Source: Lysinibacillus xylanilyticus (GTDB taxonomy: Bacteria > Bacillota > Bacilli > Bacillales_A > Planococcaceae). Taken from it: a stretch of 64,000 nt of DNA. The first letter of the stretch is position 1. Each line of letters starts with the position of its first letter. The notes beneath the pieces are model-generated. The model had not been told where the DNA came from. It did not search any database and saw only the letters and a list, made by a program, of their open reading frames with translations. The stretch spans positions 248,001-312,000 of the forward strand of contig NZ_MDDN01000003.1 in the NCBI RefSeq assembly GCF_001708185.1. The letters are read 5' to 3'. The position numbers and the translations under genes were made by a program. This document shows, one piece after another, positions 1 to 13,581 of this stretch.

Positions 1-86
1 AGATCCCTTTTTAAACTTTCGCTTAATAGTGAACGTTCCTTTAAACACCTTCGTTACCGTATACAGACTATCGTGAATCTAATATT

Positions 87-233
87 TTTATCAGCGATGT
101 TTGATGCTTTATCATCGATTCTGGCACTTTTATCAGCGATGTTAGAGATTTATCAGCGATTCTAGCACTTTTATCAGCGATGTTTGAGATTTATCAGCGA
201 TGCTGGCACTTTTATCAGCGATTCTATTACTTT
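87..233. repeat. 21-bp-period TTTATCAGCGAT intergenic array
   Basis: Seven copies of a TTTATCAGCGAT-like core start at about 87, 108, 129, 149, 170, 190 and 211, a spacing of 20-21 bp. Between cores the sequence alternates between two flavours (ending GTTTGAGA or TCTGGCACT). The array lies just beyond the terminator of the thi operon. It contains no convincing gene. Five other intergenic regions of this window carry arrays with the same period. Confidence 0.85.
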
Positions 234-234
234 T

Positions 235-278
235 AAAAAAACACAGCTACTCTTTAAAAGAGAACAGCTGTGTTTTTT
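235..278 (-). terminator. Bidirectional intrinsic terminator after tatD
   Basis: The arms AAAACACAGCT and AGCTGTGTTTT enclose a second short stem (CTCTTT/AAAGAG). T runs lie on both strands, so it can end the thi operon transcript and anything arriving from the left. Confidence 0.8.
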
Positions 279-279
279 G

Positions 280-1029
280 CTATAAATTATAAAATATTGT
301 CGTATTATTTGTTACGATGTGTGCCGCTTCCCGCGTTGTAATCCCTTTGATAGAAGCAATAACCTCAATAGAATGATCCATCATCCAAGGAGACGTTCGT
401 TTATTGTTAAAAGGGCCTTCAAACGGCCATGGTCCATCGGTTTCTACCATCATCAGCTCAATTGGGTATTTTTTGATAAGCTGTTGAATCTCCGCTTCAT
501 ACGTACAATCAGGCGTGACAGAAATAAAATACCCATTAGAAATCATCCGTTCAATCACTTTGTCATCGCCTTTAAACCAATGAAAATGTGCTTTCGTTAC
601 ATGATGCTTTTCCAGCAAATCACAAGCAATAGCCTCATGCTCATAAACAGCATGTAAAACAACTGGTTTATGTAAGTCCTTTGCCAGCATAATAAAACGT
701 TCTAACAATGCCACATAAGGACGATCATCAATAGCCTTCTCTTGTTTCAAATAATAAGGTAACCCGACCTCACCAATCGCAACCATATCTTTAGCATGCT
801 GGCGTATCCAAGTAAATAATGCCTCTTCCTCCTCAGCACTTGGTAACGCTTGTTCAGGATGAAAACCAAATGCAGCCTTGATCTTCGCATAGGTTTTCGA
901 CAACTTCAACGTTCTTTCACACGATGGAAGGTTCATACTCACGGCAATCACATAGTCAGCTTCCTCTAGCAAAGCCAGTATAGCACTTTCCTTATACTGC
1001 TCTAAATGAATATGCGCATCAATCAACAT
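280..1029 (-). CDS. TatD-family metal-dependent hydrolase, thiamine-operon member
   Basis: A TatD/amidohydrolase-fold protein of 249 residues, the usual length of the family. The metal-binding residues are in place: HIH at 6-8, Glu87 in GEVGL, His126 in LHA, His150, and Asp198 in ETDG. TatD proteins are Mg-dependent nucleases or phosphoesterases. The gene is last in a TPP-riboswitch operon and its start overlaps the thiZ stop by 11 bp, so translational coupling is likely. That context suggests a role linked to thiamine or pyrimidine salvage rather than general DNA turnover; this is inference. The true substrate cannot be read from sequence. Confidence 0.85.
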   Translation of the reverse strand: MLIDAHIHLEQYKESAILALLEEADYVIAVSMNLPSCERTLKLSKTYAKIKAAFGFHPEQALPSAEEEEALFTWIRQHAKDMVAIGEVGLPYYLKQEKAIDDRPYVALLERFIMLAKDLHKPVVLHAVYEHEAIACDLLEKHHVTKAHFHWFKGDDKVIERMISNGYFISVTPDCTYEAEIQQLIKKYPIELMMVETDGPWPFEGPFNNKRTSPWMMDHSIEVIASIKGITTREAAHIVTNNTTIFYNL

Positions 1030-1768
1030 TTACGTCATCCTTTTCTTCTTTTAAATACATAAATAACTGTTGCTTTAAAGCAGTAAACGTCGCTGAATGG
1101 CGAATTTCCTCTGTTCGCGGTCTAGCAAAAGGAACGAGTATCTCATTTTTAACCGTAGCTGGTCGTTTCGTTAAGACAATGATGCGATCGGCTAAAAAAA
1201 GCGCTTCCTCGATACTATGCGTCACAAATAGAATTGATTTTCGGTATTCCTCCCATATCGATAAAAGCCACGCCTGCATTTCAAGCCTTGTAAATTCATC
1301 AAGTGCAGAGAACGGCTCATCTAGGCATAATATGGGCTTATCACTGATGATGGCACGAATAAATGATACCCGTTGTTGCATACCGCCAGATAGCTCATTT
1401 GGATACGCATTTTCAAACGATGCAAGTCCCACTTTCTCTAACCATTCCTTGGCACGTTCAATATTCGGTTTTTGCTGGAGCTCCTCAACAATCGTGACAT
1501 TTTCTACTATCGTACGCCACGGCAGTAAGCATGGTTGCTGAGGCATATAGCCAATCGTTCCTCTTTTTTGCTGGATATCTGTACCGTTTAATAAGATAGC
1601 TCCTTTATCAATAGAAGACACACCACCAATTAGTTGAAAGAGTGTGCTTTTTCCACTCCCTGACGGACCAATAATCGCAACAAATTCCCCATCCTTCACT
1701 TCAAAAGATAAATTACGAATAACTTGAAGAGAATCAAATGATTTATCAATGTTTTGAATACTGAGCAT
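1019..1768 (-). CDS. thiZ: Thiamine-precursor ABC transporter ATP-binding protein
   Basis: ATPase subunit of a nitrate/sulfonate/HMP-type ABC importer, 249 residues. It has Walker A GPSGSGKST at 34-42, a Q-loop near GYMPQQ, signature LSGGMQQ at 126-132 and Walker B ILCLDEP at 146-152. The start has a GGGGAGAGG ribosome site. It overlaps the thiX stop by 23 bp and lies in an operon behind a TPP riboswitch. This makes it the energising subunit for uptake of hydroxymethylpyrimidine or a formylamino-pyrimidine (ThiXYZ type), as opposed to the similar taurine or nitrate importers. The riboswitch is what decides the assignment. Confidence 0.85.
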   Translation of the reverse strand: MLSIQNIDKSFDSLQVIRNLSFEVKDGEFVAIIGPSGSGKSTLFQLIGGVSSIDKGAILLNGTDIQQKRGTIGYMPQQPCLLPWRTIVENVTIVEELQQKPNIERAKEWLEKVGLASFENAYPNELSGGMQQRVSFIRAIISDKPILCLDEPFSALDEFTRLEMQAWLLSIWEEYRKSILFVTHSIEEALFLADRIIVLTKRPATVKNEILVPFARPRTEEIRHSATFTALKQQLFMYLKEEKDDVNVD

Positions 1769-2516
1769 GTAATCCTCTCCCCTTCACAACAAGCTTTTCT
1801 ATTAATCGAATAACACTAAATAATAGTAAACTTAAAAAAACAATGGCAAAAATCGCAACAAATACGCGGTCTGTTCGAAATGAAGACTGTGCCAATGTCA
1901 TATAGACACCAATCCCCTTTTTCGCCCCTAGCCATTCGGCAATAACAGCTCCCATAACGCTATAGGTTGCCGCAATCTTAATGCCTGAAAAAATCGCTGG
2001 ATACGCGTACGGCCATTCAAGCTTCCAAAAGGTTTGTGCTTTCGTCGCACCAATCATCTCAAAATAATACTTCAGCTCTGGCGAGGTTTGACGGAAGCCA
2101 TCCATTGCCGAGATCACAATGGGGAAAAAGCACACGAGACAAATAATAATAAGCTTTGGCAATAAACCAAACCCAAACCAAATGATTAATAACGGTGCTA
2201 GGACGAGCACAGGAACATTCTGCGACATAATGAGAATAGGATAAAATAGCTCCCGAATAAACGTAAAACGATGTAATATCACAGCAACCGTTAGCCCGCA
2301 CAATATCCCGATGGCAAGACCTAGAATTGCTAATTGAACAGTTGCTAATACATGCGGCAAGAACGTATCATACGATTGAAAGCCTTCTTTCAAAATGGCA
2401 CTCGGTGCTGGCAATAACCAATGCGGAACGTCTGCAAAACGGACAATTAGTTCCCATATAGATAAGAGGAAGGCGATAAAAATTATCGTCCTTCCTTGTT
2501 TTATTGCCGACTTCAT
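1746..2516 (-). CDS. thiX: Thiamine-precursor ABC transporter permease
   Basis: Inner-membrane permease of the ThiXYZ-type importer, 256 residues, with about six hydrophobic segments and the EAA-like cytoplasmic loop (GATKAQTFWKLEWPYAYPA) that docks the ATPase. An in-frame TTG lies just upstream, but the ATG at 2516 overlaps the preceding stop as TGATG and is the better start. It is expressed with thiY and thiZ under the TPP riboswitch. Confidence 0.85.
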   Translation of the reverse strand: MKSAIKQGRTIIFIAFLLSIWELIVRFADVPHWLLPAPSAILKEGFQSYDTFLPHVLATVQLAILGLAIGILCGLTVAVILHRFTFIRELFYPILIMSQNVPVLVLAPLLIIWFGFGLLPKLIIICLVCFFPIVISAMDGFRQTSPELKYYFEMIGATKAQTFWKLEWPYAYPAIFSGIKIAATYSVMGAVIAEWLGAKKGIGVYMTLAQSSFRTDRVFVAIFAIVFLSLLLFSVIRLIEKLVVKGRGLHAQYSKH

Positions 2517-2806
2517 CAATGGTATTTCTCCGTTAACTTCTCCATTGTAATACCTGATGGCTGATATAAAATTTTCACTTGTGTAATAACATTGATCGCA
2601 CCAAGTTCAATCATTTTAACATTCATTTTTTCAATGATTTGTAGCAACGACGATAGCTCACCCTCCATCGTCGTTTCGAGCGGGTGTACTTCATATTTCA
2701 CTCCTGATGCGTCAATAATAGCAATTGCCGCATCGACATAAGGAATCACATCTTCATATTTTTCAGTTTTCGGGATAATTTGTACGCTTACTAATGAATT
2801 CGCCAT
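2516..2806 (-). CDS. MTH1187/YkoF-type thiamine-binding protein
   Basis: A 96-residue protein of the MTH1187 (DUF77, thiamine_BP) family. Visible family features are the N-terminal VSVQIIP strand, the YVDAAIAIIDASGVKYEVHPLETTMEG stretch and a short C-terminal helix. Relatives are small ferredoxin-like oligomers that bind thiamine or HMP in the cytoplasm. The gene sits 1 bp after the thiY stop and overlaps the thiX start, so it is co-translated with the transporter. It probably buffers or delivers the imported pyrimidine. The context makes the assignment firm; the exact ligand is inferred. Confidence 0.8.
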   Translation of the reverse strand: MANSLVSVQIIPKTEKYEDVIPYVDAAIAIIDASGVKYEVHPLETTMEGELSSLLQIIEKMNVKMIELGAINVITQVKILYQPSGITMEKLTEKYH

Positions 2807-2807
2807 A

Positions 2808-3821
2808 CTATTTTGTCTCCTTTTTCGGTAAAAAGTCGTTTGTAAATGCTTGTTCTGCGTTAAATTCGCCCTCTAAAACTTTGTTGCTAGCCATCCATTT
2901 TGCGTAGTTTTCCCAAACAGTCAGCTTTTGCTCACCCCATTGAGTGGCATCGTCTTGATATTTATCTGCTAGCCATTCCTGACTTTTATGCACAAGCTCT
3001 TTATCTAAGTCAGGTACCGCTTCTAATAAAATATCAGCTGCCTCACTTGGATGACTTATCGCATATTCATAGCCCTTTGTAGTAGCAGCGACAAAGGCTT
3101 TTACCGTATCTGGATCATCCTTAATCATTTTTTCATTCGTAGCAAGTACAGGCGTATAATAATCAAGCTGATCGCTATAATCTGTTAAATAAAGCATGTT
3201 CAGCTTTTCACCACGAAGTTCTGCTTCAATGCCTGTCCATGCATAATAAATCCACGCAAAATCAATATCCTTTTGCATCATTGTGAAGAAATCTAAATCG
3301 CCTGCATTAACAATATCTAGCTTATTAATATCCGCATTTTCTGTTTGCATAAGTGATTGTAGGACAGCCTGTTCAACCGGTGCACCCCAACCACCATATG
3401 TTTTCCCTTCAAAATCTTTAGGTGACTTAATCCCTTTAGATGCAATTGACGCAAAGCCAGAAGTATTATGTTGAATAATCGCTGCAATTGATACTAAAGG
3501 TACATCCTGCACACGTGCCTGTGTAATTCCTTCCTGATAGCTTACACCAAACTGTGCCTTACCAGACGCCACTAGCTGATCAGCACCCGTTTCGCCAGGT
3601 AATAAAATCTCAACATCTAAGCCCTGTTCCTTAAAGTAACCAAGTTTCTCTGCTACATATAACCCCGTGTGATTTGTGTTCGGTGTCCAATCTAGCACGA
3701 CCGATACTTTTTTTAATGCATTCGCATCGTTTTTATCCTTAGTATCTTTTGTCTCCTCTTTTTCGCTACAGCCCACAAGTGTTAAAAGCGCAGCCATTAG
3801 GATCAATAACCATTTTTTCAT
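2808..3821 (-). CDS. thiY: Thiamine-precursor-binding lipoprotein
   Basis: Solute-binding lipoprotein of the NMT1/THI5-like family, 337 residues. The signal peptide ends in the lipobox LVGC, with Cys18 as lipid anchor. The mature part contains the family stretch VVLDWTPNTNHTGLYVAEKLGYF and the GGWGAPVE motif of pyrimidine-binding ThiY. It is the first gene after the TPP riboswitch, so import of the precursor is shut off when thiamine pyrophosphate is plentiful. Confidence 0.88.
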   Translation of the reverse strand: MKKWLLILMAALLTLVGCSEKEETKDTKDKNDANALKKVSVVLDWTPNTNHTGLYVAEKLGYFKEQGLDVEILLPGETGADQLVASGKAQFGVSYQEGITQARVQDVPLVSIAAIIQHNTSGFASIASKGIKSPKDFEGKTYGGWGAPVEQAVLQSLMQTENADINKLDIVNAGDLDFFTMMQKDIDFAWIYYAWTGIEAELRGEKLNMLYLTDYSDQLDYYTPVLATNEKMIKDDPDTVKAFVAATTKGYEYAISHPSEAADILLEAVPDLDKELVHKSQEWLADKYQDDATQWGEQKLTVWENYAKWMASNKVLEGEFNAEQAFTNDFLPKKETK

Positions 3822-3933
3822 GCTGAATCCTCCTAGAAAGTAATTTGAAAGTGTTCATGAACGAATGTTTTAACCAGAAGAAAGCGTATCCACAGTCAGT
3901 ATGCACCCAAGGTTATCGCGTATAACAAAAACA

Positions 3934-3968
3934 TAAAAAAAACGCCTAGGATTCCCCCAGACGTTTTA
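3934..3968 (-). terminator. Riboswitch-controlled intrinsic terminator
   Basis: Read on the minus strand, AAAACGTCT pairs with AGGCGTTTT around a short loop, followed by a long T run. It lies between the TPP aptamer and thiY and is the expression platform of the riboswitch. Confidence 0.8.
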
Positions 3969-3995
3969 CAATCAGTATCAAAAACTTTCTTTTTT

Positions 3996-4098
3996 TGAAT
4001 AGATGTTCCCTACGCTGGTACGAGCCAAATCAGGTTCAAAGGGTCAGCATCTATCGGACACAATCTCAGCTGGCAACTACCAGCCCCCCTACATTCTT
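3996..4098 (-). promoter_or_regulatory. TPP riboswitch (THI element)
   Basis: The minus strand shows the conserved TPP aptamer blocks in order: GGGGGGCTGG, CTGAGA, GACCCTTTGAACCTGAT and CGTAGGGAA. It precedes the terminator and the thiY operon, and it fixes the function of the five downstream genes. Confidence 0.95.
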
Positions 4099-4120
4099 TC
4101 CATATGAACTTTTCGTGATT

Positions 4121-4150
4121 ATTATAACCATACCTATCTTTAAAAGACAA
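4121..4150 (-). promoter_or_regulatory. Sigma-A-type promoter of the thi operon
   Basis: On the minus strand, -35 TTGTCT (4150-4145) and -10 TATAAT (4126-4121) are separated by 18 bp, just upstream of the TPP aptamer. Confidence 0.7.
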
Positions 4151-4286
4151 GGCTCTATTTCATATTTAATGTAAGGTCATTTCAGAAGGCAATGTGAAAC
4201 ACAGCATTTATTCTATAATAACTTTATATGTAAGTGTATACATTTGTGAGTACTCATTCGTTGTATAAGTGTAAGGAGGACCAACA

Positions 4287-4778
4287 ATGAGAAAAGAAAA
4301 CGAACTGACCTCCTATCTAATCCATTTAGGAGAGGAAGTGTTCAAACTATTACGAATGAAAGGAGCTAACAAAGAAGATGCAGAAGATATCATTCAAAAC
4401 ACCTTTTACAAAGTTTACACACTATTGGATGACCTAACTGAGACTAATCTGCGTCCATGGTTTTTTAGAGTAGCACTCAATCAGTATATTGACTTGAAAA
4501 GGAAAAAGGAGCATAAGAACATTTACATCACCAAGGAAATATATTCAAAGCTCCAACACATCGATGATCACTTTGATACGTTGCTAAATAAGGATGAAAT
4601 TTTCTATTTATTAAAAGACATAAAAAAAGAATATAAAGAAATATTCTTTTTAAAGTATTACTATGATTTTTCATATGAAGAAATTGCTAATTTGTTAGAT
4701 ATTCAAGTAGATAGCGTCAAGCAAAAATTATATCGCGCACGTAAATGCATTCACTCAAAAATAGGAGGTACCTATTAA
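4287..4778 (+). CDS. ECF-type RNA polymerase sigma factor
   Basis: A 163-residue sigma-70 family protein made of region 2 (about residues 25-75, with EDAEDIIQNTFYKVY and the helix around RPWFFRVALNQYIDLKRKK) and region 4 (about 110-158, with the helix-turn-helix YEEIANLLDIQVDSVKQKLYRAR). It has a good AAGGAGG site 8 bp before ATG. The stop overlaps the start of the anti-sigma gene as TAATG, the usual coupled sigma/anti-sigma arrangement. It probably directs transcription of its own operon and a small envelope-stress regulon. The inducing signal is unknown. Confidence 0.88.
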   Translation: MRKENELTSYLIHLGEEVFKLLRMKGANKEDAEDIIQNTFYKVYTLLDDLTETNLRPWFFRVALNQYIDLKRKKEHKNIYITKEIYSKLQHIDDHFDTLLNKDEIFYLLKDIKKEYKEIFFLKYYYDFSYEEIANLLDIQVDSVKQKLYRARKCIHSKIGGTY

Positions 4779-5689
4779 TGAAAACTTCGTTAAATGTCGC
4801 TTTAAAAAAAGCTAAGCGAAAACAATTATTAAAAATTATCATCACTTCAATTATTGTAGTACTACTTCTCTGCCCTATCTTTTATAAAACCGGTAACTAC
4901 TTTGCAGCAAAAAGTTCTAACACACTGCACGAACAGCTTTTTTTACATAATGCTATTGCTGAACCTAATATACAAATCGACTCTCAAGTAACTAGTAATT
5001 CTTCCATGTTTGGTGGAAACATTATCACAAACCGTTCGAAGAATATTAATGGTTATGTCGTTCCATGGAGCACGCTTACAAGTTCATACGGTTGGCTTCG
5101 CCTCAATATTGATACGAACGAGTTAGTACCAGGGTTTTATTGGTCTGATACAGAATACTATGAGTACGATAAACAGACAAAAACTAAATCAGCGACATTT
5201 TATCATCCATCCATTCAAAAATACTTTAACGATGTACCAAACGAACTAGGCGAAATTTCGCAACTGGAGAATCACGTTGCAGAAGTTGCCGTTTCTTTCA
5301 ACAAACCTTATACATTACAAGAAATACAAGAGAAAATTCCTAGCAATTTAAACATCGTATGGTTATATATGACTTCCCGAATTACGGATGAAAGTAATGG
5401 ACCTGCTGGTTTAGAGGTTTATGGCTTTGATCCAGCCGATTCACCGAAAGAGGCCTACGATGACTTTATTGATACACTTCAAGAATATGATGCGAATAAA
5501 AATGACGAAACCATCCAAGAGTTTTTAAATTCAAATAAAGATAAACGGTTTGAGGAAGTGAAAATTTTAGGGGTCATGCTCACTGGCAAAACAAATAATT
5601 TTAAAGCCTTAGAGAATCAAGATTTTATCCGTGGTGCTTCAGTAGGCGCCACTGCACCAATCGTTCCTTATATTAAGCCAGAAAAATAA
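4778..5689 (+). CDS. Membrane anti-sigma factor (YhdL-type sigma regulator)
   Basis: A 303-residue single-pass membrane protein. It has a basic N-terminal cytoplasmic segment (about 1-18), one membrane helix at about 19-38 (IIITSIIVVLLLCPIFY) and a long extracytoplasmic part. The order matches proteins with Sigma_reg_N and Sigma_reg_C domains, where the N-terminal part holds the partner sigma factor. The ATG at 4778 follows GGAGGT and overlaps the sigma stop; a longer upstream in-frame start is not needed. The C-terminal segment with GVMLTGKTNNFKAL and GASVGATAPIVPY fits the family. Confidence 0.8.
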   Translation: MKTSLNVALKKAKRKQLLKIIITSIIVVLLLCPIFYKTGNYFAAKSSNTLHEQLFLHNAIAEPNIQIDSQVTSNSSMFGGNIITNRSKNINGYVVPWSTLTSSYGWLRLNIDTNELVPGFYWSDTEYYEYDKQTKTKSATFYHPSIQKYFNDVPNELGEISQLENHVAEVAVSFNKPYTLQEIQEKIPSNLNIVWLYMTSRITDESNGPAGLEVYGFDPADSPKEAYDDFIDTLQEYDANKNDETIQEFLNSNKDKRFEEVKILGVMLTGKTNNFKALENQDFIRGASVGATAPIVPYIKPEK

Positions 5690-6094
5690 AGTAAAAAGAC
5701 CAGATATCAAAGGTCTGATCGATCCCTAGATTATTCTAAAATAAATCTAGAGTGAAAATTTTACTGTTATAGTATGATAACGTTAAAGTTTATTCAGCAT
5801 TTAGAAGATGATATTGAACTACGGAAAGAGGAAAGTATCTTTTTCTTTTATCTGGCGTCTTATAATGCTAACGTATATGTTATTTCTGTAGGAATGTGAT
5901 GAAACACTTCCCTTCATTTCTTAAAAATATTTTGTACAACATCATCAAACTGACATAGTAGATTTTTTGAAAACAACTATAAAATAGAGACCTTTCTGAT
6001 TTTGGGAAAGGTCTCTATTGTTCTCCAAAAGTGTCGCAACTTACTATTAACAGGTTCGATACAGGGAGAAAACTTATATTACTTAGCATATTAA
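5690..6094. other. Intergenic region with a possible 41-codon remnant
   Basis: This 405-bp gap holds a GACC/GGTC hairpin just after the anti-sigma stop, a strong hairpin at 5983-6019, and a small open frame at 5774-5899 (+) that starts MITLKFIQHLEDDIELRKEE. That frame has no clear ribosome site and I recognise no family, so it may be a gene remnant. Nothing else is convincing. Confidence 0.4.
5983..6019. terminator. Strong hairpin, probable terminator
   Basis: A perfect 14-bp stem (AATAGAGACCTTTC and its complement) encloses a 9-base loop. The T run is poor on both strands, so termination is likely but not certain. Confidence 0.55.
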
Positions 6095-6922
6095 TCAGTA
6101 TTTGTTCACCTGTTGATTACTTGGTAGAGTAGCTTCTTTTAGAATATTTACTTTCCAAGAAATTATGGTAGTACTATCTCTGACATTATTTTCTTGGATG
6201 TTTGTCAACATTGATTTAATGCTTTCTTCATCTTTAGAATGAAAGAAAGCATGATCAATTGTTGTTGGGTTTGAATATGGTTCATTAGGGCATTCAATTA
6301 GGCCATCTGTGGTCAGAAATAAGCGGTTTTCCCCTTGTCTCAATTCTTTTATTCCCACACTGTAACAAGGTACCTCTTGTTCAAAAGTATTAACTTGTCC
6401 TATCCATTCATAGAATTGTCTTTGATTGATTTGATATTGACCTAGTGCAGATAGTTCTGGGTGAAATACATAAAGGACACAATCCCCAACAGAAAACCAC
6501 CAAATATATTTATCTTTTCTAACAACAATCAAACAAGCGGTTTCTCCTTTAACATTTCGACAAGTAGATAAGAATTCCTTAGATTGAAACATACTTAATA
6601 CCTTTTCTTCTACCATCTTAAAAGTTTTTTGAGTTGTCGACATAGACAATAAATGCCTTATTTGAGGTTTTTCATTTTCGAACAATGCTACTACTCTTTC
6701 GGCACTCTCGGCTGTGTTATGTGCATCTAAAACAATAACGAATTCCCAATCTTCTCTTTCGTTAAACCATACTAGGCATCCATCTTCGTTCTTATATTGT
6801 CCTGCATTCGAATTGCCGCCATATCGACCCACAATTATATGTTCTATATGCTGAATGTTTACTTGATCTACAAAGTTTTCTTGACTTCCAACCCAACTAA
6901 AATCTTTGAAGTGATCATTCAT
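6095..6922 (-). CDS. Divergent PP2C-family protein phosphatase
   Basis: A 275-residue PP2C-like protein. The metal-binding acidic residues sit in the expected order: NED at 45-47, LDAHN at 65-69 (replacing the usual DGHG), VGDC at 145-148, TTDG at 204-207 and RDSTT at 248-252 (replacing DN-x-T). The fold and chemistry (Mn/Mg-dependent Ser/Thr phosphate removal) are therefore likely. The changes in two core motifs suggest an unusual substrate or altered activity. The start overlaps the end of the HIT gene by 8 bp, so the two are co-translated. No kinase is encoded nearby. Partner and target are unknown. Confidence 0.7.
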   Translation of the reverse strand: MNDHFKDFSWVGSQENFVDQVNIQHIEHIIVGRYGGNSNAGQYKNEDGCLVWFNEREDWEFVIVLDAHNTAESAERVVALFENEKPQIRHLLSMSTTQKTFKMVEEKVLSMFQSKEFLSTCRNVKGETACLIVVRKDKYIWWFSVGDCVLYVFHPELSALGQYQINQRQFYEWIGQVNTFEQEVPCYSVGIKELRQGENRLFLTTDGLIECPNEPYSNPTTIDHAFFHSKDEESIKSMLTNIQENNVRDSTTIISWKVNILKEATLPSNQQVNKY

Positions 6923-7367
6923 ATTGATTGTTCTCTAAATATGTTTTAATTCGATTACAAAGTTCAATAACATCATTGTTGTCACCCATAGGTGCATCTT
7001 CCCAATCGTAAACTTCTATCGGTCCCCAATGTTCTTTTGGTGTATTAGGATAACGAGCAACTAGGTGCATATGAAGATGCGGAACAGAATTTCCTGAAAC
7101 AAGTGAGTAAATATGCTCTGCGTTTTCGGCTTCCTTTAGAGCTTTGCTGACTCTAGCCATTATGACACCGAATGCTTTTGCTTCTTCTACTGTCATTTCA
7201 GCAAGTGTCGGTACGTGTCTTTTTAGGTCAATCATAATATGACCTAAATAGTTAGGTTTTCCATTTCGATCAATGTGTCCTACATATACATATTCGTCTT
7301 CATAAATCATAACTCCAGAAGTTTCAATATTTCCAACGTGTTTATTGCAAATAAAACAGTCATTCAT
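6915..7367 (-). CDS. HIT-family nucleotide hydrolase/transferase
   Basis: A 150-residue histidine-triad protein with the catalytic motif HLHMHLV (His97, His99, His101). An N-terminal CxxC (Cys4, Cys7) may bind zinc with downstream histidines. HIT proteins cleave or transfer nucleoside phosphoramidates and similar compounds. The ATG at 7367 has AAAGGGGG nine bases upstream; the longer in-frame start at 7430 has no such site. It is followed by, and overlaps, the PP2C-like gene, a pairing that may mean both act on one signalling or modified-nucleotide pathway (inference). Confidence 0.85.
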   Translation of the reverse strand: MNDCFICNKHVGNIETSGVMIYEDEYVYVGHIDRNGKPNYLGHIMIDLKRHVPTLAEMTVEEAKAFGVIMARVSKALKEAENAEHIYSLVSGNSVPHLHMHLVARYPNTPKEHWGPIEVYDWEDAPMGDNNDVIELCNRIKTYLENNQYE

Positions 7368-7456
7368 ATGAATAATCCCCCTTTTTTTGGTAGTTATAGA
7401 ATTATAATATAAAAAACGTTGCATTTGCACAATTTTCTAAATATTTTTCCCTCCAT

Positions 7457-7485
7457 GAAAAAACACCACCAAGTATGGTGATGTT
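7457..7485 (-). terminator. Terminator after parC
   Basis: On the minus strand CACCA and TGGTG arms, extended by AACA/TGTT, are followed by TTTTTT. It ends the parE-parC transcript. Confidence 0.8.
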
Positions 7486-7509
7486 ATCTCAAATTAAAAT
7501 CAATTGGTA

Positions 7510-12523
<5,014 letters not shown>

Positions 12524-13126
12524 ATGCTTAATGGACTTATTATTTTATGTGCTTATCTAATCGGCTCTATACCTTCGGGATTATGGATAGGCAAAATTTT
12601 TTATAAAACAGATATTCGTGAACATGGTAGTGGGAATTTAGGGGCGACGAATACATTCCGTATTTTAGGAAAAAAAGCAGGAATAGTTGTCACAATTATG
12701 GATGTTTTAAAAGGAACAGCTGCAGTATTACTCGTATCTCTTCCTGTTTTTTCTGAAGTATCCATTCACGCATTAATTCTTGGACTTATAGCGGTTGTTG
12801 GTCATATGTTCCCTGTCTTTGCGAGTTTCCGCGGAGGGAAAGCTGTGGCAACATCAGCAGGAGTTCTCTTAGGCTATTCATGGCCTCTATTTGTTTTACT
12901 ATTTATTACTTTTTTCGTTACATTAAAACTAACGAAAATTGTCAGCTTAACTTCTATGATTGCCGCTTTAGTAGCACTAATTTATTCAATCGTTTATTAT
13001 TTTGTTACAGGTGATATTGCTTTAGGTTTTTTAGTAGCATGTTTATTTAGCTTTATCATTTATCGTCACCGAGCAAATATTGTCCGCATTAAAAATGGGA
13101 CAGAGCCAAAGGTGAAATGGCTGTAA
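12524..13126 (+). CDS. plsY: Acyl-phosphate:glycerol-3-phosphate acyltransferase
   Basis: An integral membrane enzyme of 200 residues with five predicted membrane segments. It transfers an acyl group from acyl-phosphate (made by PlsX) to the sn-1 position of glycerol-3-phosphate, the first step of phospholipid synthesis. The three cytoplasmic PlsY motifs are visible: GSIPSG near residue 14, GSGNLGATN near 36, and FRGGKAVAT near 103. AAAGGAG precedes the ATG. Its place next to yneR and divergent from parEC matches the Bacillus subtilis order. Confidence 0.95.
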   Translation: MLNGLIILCAYLIGSIPSGLWIGKIFYKTDIREHGSGNLGATNTFRILGKKAGIVVTIMDVLKGTAAVLLVSLPVFSEVSIHALILGLIAVVGHMFPVFASFRGGKAVATSAGVLLGYSWPLFVLLFITFFVTLKLTKIVSLTSMIAALVALIYSIVYYFVTGDIALGFLVACLFSFIIYRHRANIVRIKNGTEPKVKWL

Positions 13127-13145
13127 CGAAGAAAGGAGCATTCTA

Positions 13146-13436
13146 TTGAATATTGCACTAACAGATGAAGCCCTACAATGGTTTAAACGAGAGATGGAAG
13201 TAGAATCCGGAGATACGATTCGTTTTTATGCAAGATATGGTGGTTCCAGTCCCTTTCACGAAGGCTTTTCACTTGGAATGACTCGTGAAGAACCAATCGA
13301 AATTGGTGTTAAGACAGTTTTTGACGATGTCACCTACTACATCGATGAAAAAGATTTATGGTTTTTCAATGATCACAATTTACATGTAGATGTAGATGCT
13401 ACAATAGATGAATTAAAGTATGATTATCGCAAATAA
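13146..13436 (+). CDS. yneR: HesB/YneR-family protein
   Basis: A 96-residue HesB-like protein resembling B. subtilis YneR. It keeps the fold pattern (ITDEALQWFK-like start, IRFYARYGGSS, GFSLGMTREEP, DLWFFNDHNLHVDVD) but lacks the three conserved cysteines of true A-type Fe-S carriers, so a role in cluster delivery is doubtful. The start is TTG at 13146 with GAAAGGAG upstream. It lies 19 bp after plsY and shares that transcript. Confidence 0.8.
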   Translation: MNIALTDEALQWFKREMEVESGDTIRFYARYGGSSPFHEGFSLGMTREEPIEIGVKTVFDDVTYYIDEKDLWFFNDHNLHVDVDATIDELKYDYRK

Positions 13437-13477
13437 AGCAGTGTTTCCTTCGTTTATACGAGGGAAATACTGCTTTT
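13435..13477 (+). terminator. Terminator of plsY-yneR
   Basis: AAAGCAGT/ACTGCTTT arms with an inner TTTCC/GGAAA stem, followed by TTCTTTTT. Confidence 0.85.
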
Positions 13478-13516
13478 CTTTTTCCTATGATTTATGTTTA
13501 TTCCATCCCATACTTA

Positions 13517-13546
13517 GTTTATCTCTTCTGAAAGTTGTACATTCTA
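13517..13546 (+). promoter_or_regulatory. Candidate sigma-G promoter of the ger operon
   Basis: GTTTA at 13517 and CATTCTA at 13540 are 18 bp apart. CATTCTA matches the sigma-G -10 pattern CATNNTA exactly and the -35 part is a one-mismatch fit. Forespore expression is the rule for germinant receptors. Support is pattern plus context only. Confidence 0.4.
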
Positions 13547-13581
13547 TAGGTAGTGAACGCAAACTTGAGGAGGCAAGAAAA

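Noticed and set aside
5774..5899. 41-codon frame as a real small gene
   Set aside because: No ribosome site, no family resemblance and no conserved context; kept only as a note in the intergenic entry.
5983..6019. Small regulatory RNA
   Set aside because: The hairpin is strong but isolated; a terminator-like role between genes is the simpler reading.
13420..13581. Longer N-terminus for the germinant receptor A subunit
   Set aside because: The extra 54 codons cover the preceding terminator and the probable sigma-G promoter; the ATG at 13582 has a strong GAGGAGG site.
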